Assembly: GCA_021464415.1 (NCBI GenBank)
Contig: CM038469.1
Location: 28,699,736 to 28,763,735, forward strand
Direction: 5' to 3'
Source of the DNA: Lonicera japonica
Taxonomy: Eukaryota > Streptophyta > Magnoliopsida > Dipsacales > Caprifoliaceae
Length of the DNA: 64,000 nucleotides
In this document: piece by piece, positions 11,431 to 21,953 of the stretch
Layout of the letters: every line of letters starts with the position of its first letter
How positions within the stretch are numbered: the stretch's first letter is position 1
Position numbers and translations under genes: made by a program
Notes under the pieces: model-generated
Told to the model about the DNA's origin: nothing
Databases searched by the model: none
Seen by the model: the letters and a program-made list of their open reading frames with translations, nothing else

Positions 11431-11597
11431 GTATGTATAATATAACTCTAATATTTTCTGCACCTATATATTTTCTACACACAGTCCGTTCATCCCCTTC
11501 CCTTCCCCGCCTCCGTCTGCCGCCGCTTCTAGGCCACCGCCCCCAATCTCGACGGCTCACCTCTTTCTTAATAAATAGACCCACAGTCCGTACATCA

Positions 11598-12764
11598 ACA
11601 GTCTGTTTGCTTCGGGTGAAATTAAGTGTTGAACCAATCCACTTTCTGCGAACGCGTGAGCGTGTTAGCCAGATAGAAAGTAATATTGGGTTTTGACACG
11701 CCCAGGATTTAGCTCGCGAAATACATCTCAGTATAAACAAAATGTTTTTTTTTTTTTTTTTTTTTTTATAGGACATAACATTAATTGCGTGGACTGACCA
11801 ATTTTATTGGTCAAGATGGGAAAGAGTCGGCTAGAGTTGGTTGAGTCGAATGGAATTATTAGTACTCAATAACATCTTTAAATGACACAACTGCTCTTGA
11901 TTCGGTGTAATTTGATGGTATTAGAAGAGAGTGGTAAATACCTTGTTAAGAGGCTCGGGTTTCGGATTAAGCCTTATATGCACGCTACAGAGTAGCAAAA
12001 TCAAATGTTCCCTTTGGTTCCTAACATTATCTCTCTGTATACCAAAATAAACAAACACCTGTCATTAATTCCCACATTCCATACATAAACTCCAAGAAAA
12101 TTAATATATCCTCTAATTAACAACATATGCCTGAAATCCAAACATGGCCCTTAGCCAATCAAGAACGTCCAGTTCTCCTGATTGCTGCCTCTGCTGATCA
12201 AATGAAGCATTGTCCTGAGTCAAATTTTAAACATTGTTTACTTCCTGTCTGAAATTGGGGCATACGAGTATTAATGTGTTATGTATTGGTTGTACCTTGT
12301 AATGAAAATTCAAGATTAAATAGCACAATGAGAACTAAGACATTCCCTTCAATGTTGTTTTTCGGCAAAATCGAAAACCCATATGAAATTTGATTTTCGG
12401 AAAATTCAAGCCACCCGATTCAGAAAAGAACAAGGAGAATGCAGAAAGAGCCTGTGTAGATGAACTAATTTGATTATTTTATTCTCTTAAATATAAAATA
12501 CTTCACCATACAACCTCTCATAAAGTTACTGAAATGACAAGACAAATAAATGGGCACGAATGGGGTCTATATCTTCCTTTTTCCTCTTTTATTGATGGAC
12601 TTTATTGTCCATTTACTCTCATCACCTAAAAGTGAGGTATTAATATATTAGTATAATCATTTTAGTTAATAATTATTAGGTAGATGAAGAAACTTGTCTT
12701 GCCAAATTCTAATACCCCGTGCATGTTTCTTGGACAGTCTGTTTGCTTCGGGTGAAATTGAGTG
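11598..12764. repeat. 31-bp direct repeats flanking about 1.1 kb
   Basis: The motif CAGTCTGTTTGCTTCGGGTG (20 of its 31 bases) occurs at 11598-11628 and 12734-12764 with one mismatch in 31. The enclosed sequence has no recognisable gene and includes a long T run at about 11742-11768. The pair may be the edges of an internal duplication, deletion or insertion in the CACTA element. Confidence 0.6.
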
Positions 12765-13010
12765 AAAAATAATATTGTAAAAGATGCTTGCTTAGTCTTT
12801 GATTAGTTGTTTCCTTATGTAAAGTTATGTTGGTAATCCTCTAAATTTATAATAGTTCTTGGGATACACAGTTTAGTTGAAATTAATTGCATGATCAATG
12901 TATTGATGGATAAATTTATAATAGTTTTTGTGTCTTCTTTTTATTTATTTTTGTAGTGGCTCCTTTCATTTCCTTTCATTATAATTATGTAGCTCTACAG
13001 ATATTAGATT

Positions 13011-14669
13011 ATGCCTCCCAAGAGGAAATATCCCTCGTCCGTCGCCGCACTTGCTTCTCTACGCAAGGTCGCTACACAGCGCTTTGCGCCTACAGCAGCT
13101 CCCACAGGAGATCCCGAGGACGATGCTGCACCGCCTCCATTGGAGATACTACCAGCTACTGTAGCTCCGATTGCTACAGAGCAGTCGACTGCCGCGAGCA
13201 CCGCCACCACGGGCGCTCACTTCCTCGTAGCATTCGCTGCAAGAGTAGAGGTGATTATTTACATCTTTAATCTATTTTTTTGCTTTATAACACTAAAAAT
13301 GTTACTAATTATAATGTATGTTTTATCCTATAGGTGACTCGGCCTCCACTTCCACGTCCACCACCTCCACTCGCACTCGTGGCATATGCGTGTGTAAGAA
13401 GACACACGAGGAGGTGCGGAAGAAGGGGAAGAAGATTACCTTCCCATGGTCTGACGAGCTCAAGCTACCGTTGGACGAGCATTATCAGGCTCGCCTCTCA
13501 CGCGACATAGGGAGTATAGTGAGGGACTCTGTCCCCATGAGGTCGGCTTCATATTGGGAGCTGCCTCAAGAGGACCAGATGATTGTCTTCAACAACATCT
13601 ATGTAAGAACTGATATAGTTACTTCTATTTTTTTTTATTATTTGCGTGTATATTCAATGTGTTTGACTTACCTATGTTGTTTCTCTTTTGTAGACCTACT
13701 ACGACATCAGTCCCGAGCATGATGCGTTGTTCGACTATGTCCAGGCATTAGCACATTCGCGCTACAAAGGTTGGATGTCGGATTGTAGGTCTCACTTTGA
13801 GACACACGGGTCAGAGATTCCACTTGAGTTCGTCCACCGTGTGGAGCAGTGGACGTGGTTGACGGAGCACTTTTCGACCCAGGAGGATAAGGTAAATATT
13901 GTCTGTCATTTGCATTTATCCTATTACTATTACTTTTACTATTATTTTTATTTTAAGTTTTATTATCGTCATTTTGAATTCGTTTCGAATTTTTACTAAC
14001 TTTAAAGTTCGCATTGCAGGCCCGATCCCAGAGAATGAAGGAGATTCGGGCGTCTCAGAATAAAGTGGACCACACCTCGGGACCGGTGCCCTTCGCCTAC
14101 CGAGCGAAGAAGCTGAAGGAAAACGGGGATAAAGCCCCTATTCTAAACGCCTGGGCGGACGCTTATGTGAAGAACGCCCCGGATAAAGCGGTAAGAGTTA
14201 TTGATTGTTTGTTGATTTGTAGTTTATAGTATGATATTGAATTATTGATTAATTGTTGGCTCTTATTGTTTATTTGCAGGATGCGATGAGGTCTGCGGCG
14301 AAAGCTTCCATTGCCTCATTCGAATCCTCGAATCCCACGCCGCCGCCCGTGGAAGACGGCTCGGACCCGATTCAGTCAACATCGATCGTCCTCCCTCTCC
14401 AAACACAGATCGAGGTTCTTCAGGGAGAGGTCGGTGTTCGAAGAGGGACGGTCGTTCGCGGCATGGGGTCAGGGTACAGGAGGGACCCACAGACGAGAGG
14501 CGAAGCGCGGCAGGCGTCTGTGAGCGACGGGAATCTCCGGTCGACCGTCGAAAGGCTGATGGAAGCCAACGAAGGGCTCAAACGGGATATGGCCGACTTA
14601 CAACGTCAGGTCCTTGAGCTTCTTCGACGGGATACTGCCGGTGGTTCCTTTACCGACCAGCAGCCATAG
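13011..14669 (+). pseudogene. TnpA-like CACTA protein gene (Transposase_24-like), probably frame-broken
   Basis: Five exons fit GT..AG rules: 13011-13250, 13334-13602, 13694-13891, 14020-14190 and 14280-14669. Translation gives a Pro/Ala/Thr-rich start (MPPKRKYPSS), a basic stretch leading into FPWSDELKLPLDEHYQ, and a conserved-looking core with SYWELPQEDQ, YKGWMSDCRSHF and RSQRMKEIRASQNKVDHTSG, then a Leu-rich C-terminus (LRSTVERLMEANEGL) suited to coiled-coil pairing. This layout is that of the plant Ptta/En/Spm (Transposase_24) proteins in CACTA elements, thought to bind subterminal repeats. Introns 2-4 are all phase 0, but exon 2 is 269 nt, so exon 1 and exon 2 do not join in frame at the canonical sites. 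Either exon 1 is misplaced or one base was lost. The subterminal arrays on both sides are its likely binding targets. Confidence 0.72.
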
Positions 14670-14940
14670 GCGCTTGTTTTATTATATTTTTGTACTTGAA
14701 TATTGAATATTTTTATTTACTTTTATGAGCATTGAACCTCTTTTTACCTTGCATATATTTTTGTATAATTCAAAATTTTATTAGATAATGAGAATTATAT
14801 GTTTGTGAACTATAATGTGTATTAGAATTATTTATTTGGGATTACATCTTATGATATAAAGTGCAGGTTTTTGTGTTTAAAATACAGTTTCGGCTGTAGG
14901 GATTATTGTAATTTTTAACAATTTTGTCAATTATGATTTT

Positions 14941-15440
14941 GCACTTAGGCGACGAACATAAAAAGAGTACGTCACCTTAGATTTACTTTAGGCGACGAAC
15001 ATAAAAGCGTACGTCGCATAAAAGGTACTTATAGGTGACAAACATAAAAATAGTACGTCGCCTTAGATGTACCTTTAGGTGACGAACATAAATAGTACGT
15101 CACATAAAAGGTAATCATAGGTGACGAACTTAAAAAGGTATGTCACCTAAGATATACCTTTAAGGGACGACCAAGCGAATCTTAGGCGACAGGTATACGC
15201 TCGAAGCCTAAGTATCACTTAGGTGACGTACAATGTGTAAGTCGCCTATGGATCACTTAGGTGACGTATACAGTGTATGTCACCTAAGTGATACTTAGGT
15301 GACGCGCCTTTATTTGTACGTCGCCTAAACAATATGCCACGCCACTTAGGTGACGGAGCTTAGGTGACATGCGGTTCGTCGCTTAAACCTTAAGTGACGA
15401 ACAAACTTAACTTAAGCGACGTACAGTGTACGTCACCTAA
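14941..15440. repeat. 3' subterminal hairpin array of the CACTA element
   Basis: Repeats of TTAGGCGACGAACAT-type and GTACGTCGCCTTAGAT-type sequence alternate in both orientations and continue to the right terminus, mirroring the left array. The first units use GACGAAC and the last ones GACGTAC, so the array has two sub-variants. It begins about 270 bp after the TnpA-like stop codon. Confidence 0.88.
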
Positions 15441-15462
15441 ACTTCCACTGGGCATAGTGAGA

Positions 15463-16802
15463 ATTGCCTTCAAACTAATGACATTGCCACCAAAAGTGAA
15501 GGCATAGCTAGCTTATTAACGAACTCCAACTACCAATATCACTAGCATAATAAAAACGACACTTCAACAAACCAACACGAATAACTCAGTATTTATTTAA
15601 TTGTTTGGCAATGAATTGAAACTTTAATGGTGTATTCGAGTATCCAATGGCGTACCCAAAAATTATATCCAGTGGATCTTAAAATAAGAGTTTGTGTTTA
15701 ATTTTTAATTTTTGGCAAGAGATTGAAGAACAAAATTAAAATTTAAAAACATTTGTCATGGTCAATAACAGTGACGTTGCAAATTTTAATACTTCCCCAC
15801 AACTAAAATTAATGACATTTATATTATTTTATCCTGAAAAACCACTGTGTCACGGTTAAAAATTGTGAACAGAAACACAAAATTTGGTAAATTGGGGCTT
15901 TTAGTCACCATGAAGAGAAATGAAGTTTAAAAAAAAATACACAATTTATTTGTGATTAATTTAGAACAATTAAAGGGGAAAAAGGAATTTTTGTAAATCA
16001 CAAGTTTAATACTCTTTAAAAATAATTGAAAGGGACATATTTGTACCTAAAATTTATAAAATGAAAATTTCAGTGCTATTATATATATATATATATATTC
16101 TTTCAAATTAAACTTAATACAAATAATTTTTTCCCTCAATTTTATGGACTAAACTTATATTAGCACCGTATCTTTTCAAAACTTAAATGAGTAGAAGCCT
16201 TAGTTAATAATAATATTATCAGTCTAATAAAATTAACGAAAAGGCGAAAAAAGGATGAGTATATTAACACTTTTAATAAAATAAACGAAGGTCAAAAAGG
16301 TGTATACTTTTAATAAAAATAAAAGAAAAGAACAAAAATGATAGATAAGGAAAAATTCGAACCACTAAAATTGGTTGATAAACCTTTTAACTCAAGTAAC
16401 GTACAGCTGCGGCAACTGTTTTAGTGTATCAAGGTTAGAGCTTTCATTGCTGTTAAATCTTTCAGGTTCTTTTAATATTGTTATATATTTAATAAAAAAT
16501 ATTCTCAAAAAATCGAGTGAACACTATAGCACCTATGTACTTGGCACCATCTAGACACACCGCTGTACCGTGTATCTATTAATAACATGATGAGTCGTTT
16601 GTGCGAGAATAACAAGATGGGTCATTAACGAAGGCGAATGAGAACCCTAATTTAAAAGAATACCATTAAGATAATTATGGTAATAAAAACTATATGCAGT
16701 GGAGTTGTGTGAGCTATTCTATTAAAACCATAAAAATAAGGGGGAAAAAGAAAAGGGTTGGAGGTGGATGAAAAGCCAGTTTTTCTATACAATTATATTT
16801 AT
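15463..16802. other. Intergenic AT-rich stretch
   Basis: No gene recognised. A TA microsatellite lies near 16079-16099. At 16335-16430 the minus strand carries a SINE-like pair of boxes (TTACTTGAGTTAAAAGG and TGGTTCGAATTTT), too decayed to define ends. Confidence 0.5.
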
Positions 16803-16951
16803 TCGACATAAAAAACTAACATGTTGATCGGCTATCAGTCAATCACTTATTGGTTATAATGAATTTTGATATGAATAAATGAATTACGAATAACTGTAGA
16901 TTCTAACTAATACATAGCAGCCACACTAGATATGTTAATTTTTTATGTCGA
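16803..16951. repeat. 150-bp hairpin (MITE-like)
   Basis: Inverted repeats TCGACATAAAAAACTAACAT (left, 16803-16822) and ATGTTAATTTTTTATGTCGA (right, about 16932-16951) match at 19 of 20 positions and enclose about 110 bp. No convincing target duplication is seen, so the class is open. Confidence 0.6.
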
Positions 16952-17220
16952 GTATATATGTTCATCTATAATTATTGAATTAGTTAAGGGGCTTAATAAA
17001 AGGTGCAATTATTGACACTCCACTAACATCCTCTAGCACTCTAAAATAGAGTGAAATATTTAAAAAATTCTATCAAACCAAGCACTCAATTTTTGAGCAT
17101 GTTGTTGAAAATATAAAAGAGCTTGACCAACTTTTATGTCATTTAACTCTATCATATATTGCGTAAAGATATTAAGAGAGGGGAGCATTTCCCATAAGGA
17201 TCTTAACTTAAGGTCCTTAT

Positions 17221-17410
17221 TTACGGATTTACCCTTTTGGCACGCTTCCCGATAGAATTTTTTGATGAAATTTGGTGAGGATGTTCTTCATCGTGTGTAG
17301 AATATCTTCACCAAATTTCATCAAAAAATTCAACCGGGAAGTGGGTTAACTACGTGATTGAAAAATATTTGACATATATATATATATATCTATTTCTGGA
17401 CCAATATTTT
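17221..17410. mobile_element. Half copy of the nested-hairpin element
   Basis: The sequence parallels the left arm of 4200-4591: a CGGATTT start, GGCACGCTTCCCGATAGAAT, the GATGAAATTTGGTGAGGATG hairpin and its reverse complement, AACCGGGAAGTGGGTTAACT, and the stretch up to TCTATTTCTGGACCAATATT. The second arm is missing; a different hairpin cluster starts where it should be. Confidence 0.7.
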
Positions 17411-17580
17411 GCCACTTAAATCTAAAAACTTAAAATTTTCAGATTTAAGTGGTTGACAAAGTTGTTCACTAACTAAAAAAATTAAGTGGCCACTTAATTT
17501 TTACCACTTAAAACTTAAAATTTTCATCCAAAATTTTAAGTGGCAAAGTTGCCACTTAAATCTGAAACTTAATTTTAAAC
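17411..17580. repeat. Cluster of GCCACTTAAATCT inverted repeats
   Basis: CCACTTAAATCT (17412-17423) pairs with AGATTTAAGTGG (about 17442-17453). A palindrome AATTAAGTGGCCACTTAATT follows near 17479-17498, then further CCACTTAAA / TTTAAGTGGC pairs to about 17555. At least five related arms lie within 170 bp. Confidence 0.65.
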
Positions 17581-18731
17581 GGTGTAAAAGGTGTAAAAAG
17601 TCCATTTTGCCCCCTCTCTTTTATCAAAACCCTTCTTTTCTTCATGCGCCAATTAGCGAAACTGTTTTTAAGGTTTGTGTCCCCTCTCTTAATTTCATTT
17701 TTCAGGCATTCTTTCAATTATGTTATTTATTCTTATTATATTTTAGTTTATTATTTAAATTGTTAACGTGGATAACTGCAACTATTTCATATGTTTTTGG
17801 GTTTCTTTTTTCAAACTTCCATAGTTGTTTCTGATTCTTATCATGGGTAAAGTCTCTAAAAACTAATTGGGGCCCTTATGTGCTTTATATATAATTAATG
17901 GATGGATAGTGGTGTATTATAGATAGGTCATTAGAATCATGTGATCAAAATAAAATAATAAGGCTAAAATTGTCATAATAAAAAAAATTCAGTTTTCAAA
18001 TGTGTTATATTTAAACAAATAACATTTTTTCAAATACAATTTTTAAAACTAAACAAACAAATTTTCCAGTTTTCAGTTTCATTTTTCAGTTTTTTTATTA
18101 AACGCTACCTAAGAACCTATAGAAGAAATTCAAGTTCTATTCTGGAAAATCCTCCCCCCCCTCCCCCTCATTAACATAAAAGTTTTCAAAATATTGTTTT
18201 ATACATTGGAATACAAATAAACCTACAATTTTGAAAGAGATATTATTGAAAGAGGAAAAAGGAGAAAAAAATTAAATAGATGCATATTGTGAACCTCGAT
18301 TTTGAAGGAGATTTAAAAACAAATAAATCAATGGGAAAATATAGCCCACTTTTAGATCGGGACAAAATCATGTTTTTCAGTCTTTTGTCCATTACTATGC
18401 TATCAGTAACTTTAGGAAGGAACAAGTTGTTAAAACATATTAAAAAATAAAAAGAGAGTAACACTTACTGTTAGAGATCGACCTGCCATAACAAATAGCG
18501 ACAAAGAAGTAGGGTGACTTTATGGATTATTATTAAATTAAAGATGAAAATTTTAGATAGAACAGGTGAAAGGATTAATTACGCGGACAAATAAAAAAGG
18601 TGGGGCTATTATTACATTAAAAAGTTTTTTTGTACCACTCCTCATATTGACTTATTATAGTAGGACCGAGTATACGATCATTTATTTAGTATAATAGAGT
18701 CGAATTAATGTTGAAAATAAAAAAAAATAAA
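17581..18731. other. Intergenic stretch, no gene recognised
   Basis: Pyrimidine-rich at 17590-17720, then AT-rich. A C/T homopolymer-like tract is at about 18152-18170. The ORFs 17607-17834 and 18243-18464 are short and unlike known proteins. Confidence 0.5.
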
Positions 18732-18835
18732 CTGACTCGATCCTGTTGCGCCGAGTAACATAAACATACTCGGCTCTATTGCACCGAATCAATACGCACA
18801 TACTTAACTCTATTGCACTTGATTAACGTGAAAGT
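18732..18835. repeat. Three-unit minisatellite of about 34 bp
   Basis: Three diverged units share the pattern ACTCGGCTCTATTGCACCGA followed by a spacer ending in CA. Upstream, TAATAGAGTCGAATTAATG (about 18692-18710) carries the same motif in reverse orientation, giving hairpin potential. Confidence 0.6.
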
Positions 18836-19360
18836 GTTATAAAAAAGTTTGATGGGTGGCAATAACTCCACCCATAAAAAATCTCCCTAAATAAAATTTG
18901 ATTCCAAAATATTCATCAAGGTAGGTCAATGTCTGCCAAACCCACCCACTTCAAATTAAGTTTGCATCCCAATTTTGGTAAAAAGGAGATGGGATGGGAG
19001 AGGCCATGGTGAGAGCAAGAGTTCAAAATTTTCAAACCCCACTTTCATTTGAATAGGCCCCTCTTTTCCCATTTTACCCTTTGGATTTGGAATAGACAGA
19101 TGAGTGATGACAACAGCAATTACTTCCGAAGGCCAAAACGCCAACACTCCCATGTGTGTGCATATATGTATATATATTATATCAACTTTACAGCTTTACC
19201 AAGGAGAATATGCAGTTGAATCTTTCAAAAAGATACATATTAAGACCACCTTCATTGTATAGGCTAATAATATAGCATAAAAATGTGTATTTAACTTACT
19301 AACAAAGGAAAAAATATAGCGAGAAAAAGCTAAAAATAGTTCCAACAAAAGGATAAAGAT
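18836..19360. other. Intergenic stretch, no gene recognised
   Basis: No structured feature beyond a short TA-rich run near 19160-19180. The minus-strand ORF 18956-19153 does not resemble a known protein. Confidence 0.5.
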
Positions 19361-19364
19361 TCAA

Positions 19365-19560
19365 AAGACACATAATGTGTCGTACCGGGGAATCATTCAA
19401 AAGATACATCATGTGCCATGTCATCTTTTTTTTCAATTTCCAAGCCCTCACACGACACATGATGTGTTGTACCACTATAAAAATGCTTCGCACAACATAT
19501 CATGTGTCGTGGAAGGCTCTTCTTCCCTACCTCGATACATCATATGTCATATAGTAAATA
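19365..19560. repeat. Cluster of palindromic ACACATGATGTGT motifs
   Basis: Five versions of an ACACATGATGTGT-like palindrome followed by a CGT/TGT(A/G) tail lie near 19368, 19405, 19455, 19494 and 19537, 32-50 bp apart. The spacers are unrelated. The layout recalls subterminal binding-site arrays of DNA transposons, but no termini are recognisable around it. Confidence 0.6.
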
Positions 19561-19920
19561 ATATTGTTACTTGCTAAATATACTTTCCTTTTAATTTTTT
19601 CCTTCGATTTTGCACTTTTAGACTATGCAATGGGACATGCGAAAATGCATTTTTAACATATTAGACTATTCAATGGAGATCTTCTAAGAACACAATCAAT
19701 ATTAAATTAACAAAAATACCTTCAAAAAGACATTTAGTAGAGAATATTTCAACAATTATTTATACAAAAAAGAAAAAAAAATAGTTGCACAATTATTTAA
19801 TGAAAATGGAATAACTCATTTACTCTTTGATCTTAAATTAAGAATTTTATATTTCTTTTTGGAACATTCAAATTAATAATCTAATTCTATTTTTGGGATA
19901 TAATTAATTTACTAGGTAGT
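19561..19920. other. Intergenic stretch, nothing recognised
   Basis: AT-rich sequence with A-runs near 19767-19782; no gene or repeat structure seen. Confidence 0.5.
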
Positions 19921-20408
19921 AAGGGTGGGCAAGATTCAATCCAATCCAAACCAAATGATCCAATCTAATTTAATTCAATATTTCTTGATTTAAGGATTGA
20001 TTGGATCGGATTGAATCCACTTTTTGAAAATGAAAAAATATTGGATTGGTTTCGGATCATGAGTTGTGTAAACCAATCCAATTAGTATATATATATTTTT
20101 CTTAAAATGACACACATCTTTATGTTATTGGTGGCCACGGTAGTCTATTTATCATGTTACTCTTTCTTTGAAATTTGGCTATAAGTTATTAGGTTTAATT
20201 TTATCAATTTGTAATATTTGCCAATTTGAAAAAATACAAATTTTTTCACTAAGTATACTGCCAAGACTCCCTATTTACTTATTCAATTGGATCGGATTGA
20301 AATTGATCCAATCCAACATTTAATTGGATTGGACTGGTAGGGCATGTTGAATTGGATTGAAGACAGACAATCTAAAAATCTCCGAATTGACTCGGATGCC
20401 CACCCCTA
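19921..20408. mobile_element. MITE-like element with GGGTGGGCA termini
   Basis: The left end reads AAGGGTGGGCAAG and the right end GATGCCCACCCCTA, inverted repeats typical of a widespread plant MITE group. The interior repeatedly shows GATTGGATCGGATTGAAT-like sequence in both orientations. A clean target duplication was not found. Confidence 0.55.
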
Positions 20409-21953
20409 GCTATATATATACCAAGTTGGTAACAAGATTTGTTCTTATTAATTATATTGGAGTGAATAAATCTTTAATATATATATATATAATAAAAAAG
20501 TGTAAATGTCAAACTGAATTCTTACTCGAAACATCTATTATGATTTGGTTTCGTATTACATGTTAGATAATATATCCTAAAATACTATGTTATATATTAA
20601 GCGAATGATAAAATTAATTTCGACTGAATTTATTATCATTTGAATAACAAATGCTCATCTCTGTACGTGGTCAATTTGAATCCATCGCTTATTAATAATT
20701 TTTTATACCAAATGAATGAATGTGTTGTCCTTTTAGAACCAAACAAACAATATTTATCTATTTTGATATAATTTATATAAACTGCTATACAATACTTTAA
20801 ATAAATAATAAAAATTTACCATTATATTCCTATTTTATATGTAAAGGCATGAGCAAGTATGATGTAATCCCACTCCAAGTTCCTCAATGGTAAGGTTTTC
20901 TTTCCATTTATTTATTTTATATTATTAATTATCTTGGTCTATAAAATTCCAAAGGAGTATTTATTCTTTCTTTATAAGCACTTTATTTATTAGCCACCAC
21001 TTCTTCCTTAGTGTGAGGAGTCATGGCTTTTAATTTAATGGGGCTGCCTTTTTCTTTAAGCTCATTGTTTATGAGTGAAGTCATCCATATATAGTTACCA
21101 CTTCCCCTAGCTATGACCCTAATATTTAATAATCTTAGATATAAAAAAATATATGAAATCACACTTTGGTATCTAATATTTTAAAATAACATGCTACAAG
21201 GTGTCACACTTTTAAATTATCAATTTTACTTCTTTAATCTTCTTTTTCATATTTTTTTTATAATGGACTAATCACTATAAAAGATAAAAATTTGTTTAAT
21301 TACCATTAGGGACGGACTTACACTAATTTATTTTTCTTCTTCTTCTTCTTCTTCTTCTTCTTCTTTTTTCCTAGGAGGCGGGAGACGCGACAGCTCCCAT
21401 TGACATTTTGCAATTTTTTCCATATATATATATGCTGAGTATTTTATACATTAATTCAAAGCATATTTTGAGATCATATATATTATCTAAGGAATCATGA
21501 ATCGGAAAAAGTGTAAAGTGTCTTGGTGGTGAATTTTAGGTTTAGTATATGAAATGAGGGTTTGACACCCATTCTAAATGAATATTTTTACAAAAACAAC
21601 ACAACTTCATTTGTTTTATATGCCCCCACTAATATCACATTTTATATATTTTTTCATTATATATATCTTTAATTTTTTTCTGCACCCTTTTACTAATATT
21701 TGTTTTATTCATGAAATTTGTATCTCTTTAATTTTTTTCTACACATTTTATAAATATCTTTTATATCCATAAAATTTGTTTTCTTAGAAAAACACTCAAA
21801 GTTTATAATGAAAGATCCATCCTTGACATATATCTTTAAAATAAATTATTTATTTTGATTTAGCACATGAATTTTTTTTTCCGCTCTCCTAACTCAAATT
21901 CGTAAATCCGCCTTAGGTCATATATGTTAATATAAGTGTTAGAGGTTTATTTG
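20409..21953. other. Intergenic AT-rich stretch
   Basis: No gene recognised. A CTT microsatellite lies at about 21335-21364 and TA runs near 20478-20491 and 21424-21431. Confidence 0.5.

Larger units (their letters stand above)
8469..15459 (+). mobile_element. CACTA (En/Spm) DNA transposon, complete ends
   Basis: The element is 6991 bp. It starts CACTATGCCAAGATGG and ends CCACTGGGCATAGTG; the termini are inverted repeats of about 35 bp with mismatches. A 3-bp target duplication, AGA, lies at 8466-8468 and 15460-15462, the hallmark of CACTA transposition. Both subterminal regions are packed with inverted TTAGGCGACGTAC-type repeats, as expected for TnpA binding. The only recognisable gene (13011-14669) is TnpA-like. 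No TnpD/TNP2 (Transposase_21) reading was found, so the copy probably depends on another element for transposase. AT tracts and nested fragments fill 9400-11100 and 11800-12950. Confidence 0.92.

Noticed and set aside
11071..11776. Overlapping ORFs on both strands in the C-rich block
   Set aside because: Low-complexity translations created by CT/TA repeats; no domain and frames on both strands.
9360..13000. Search for a TnpD/TNP2 transposase
   Set aside because: No long frame or familiar motif on either strand; absence is by eye only and a profile search would settle it.
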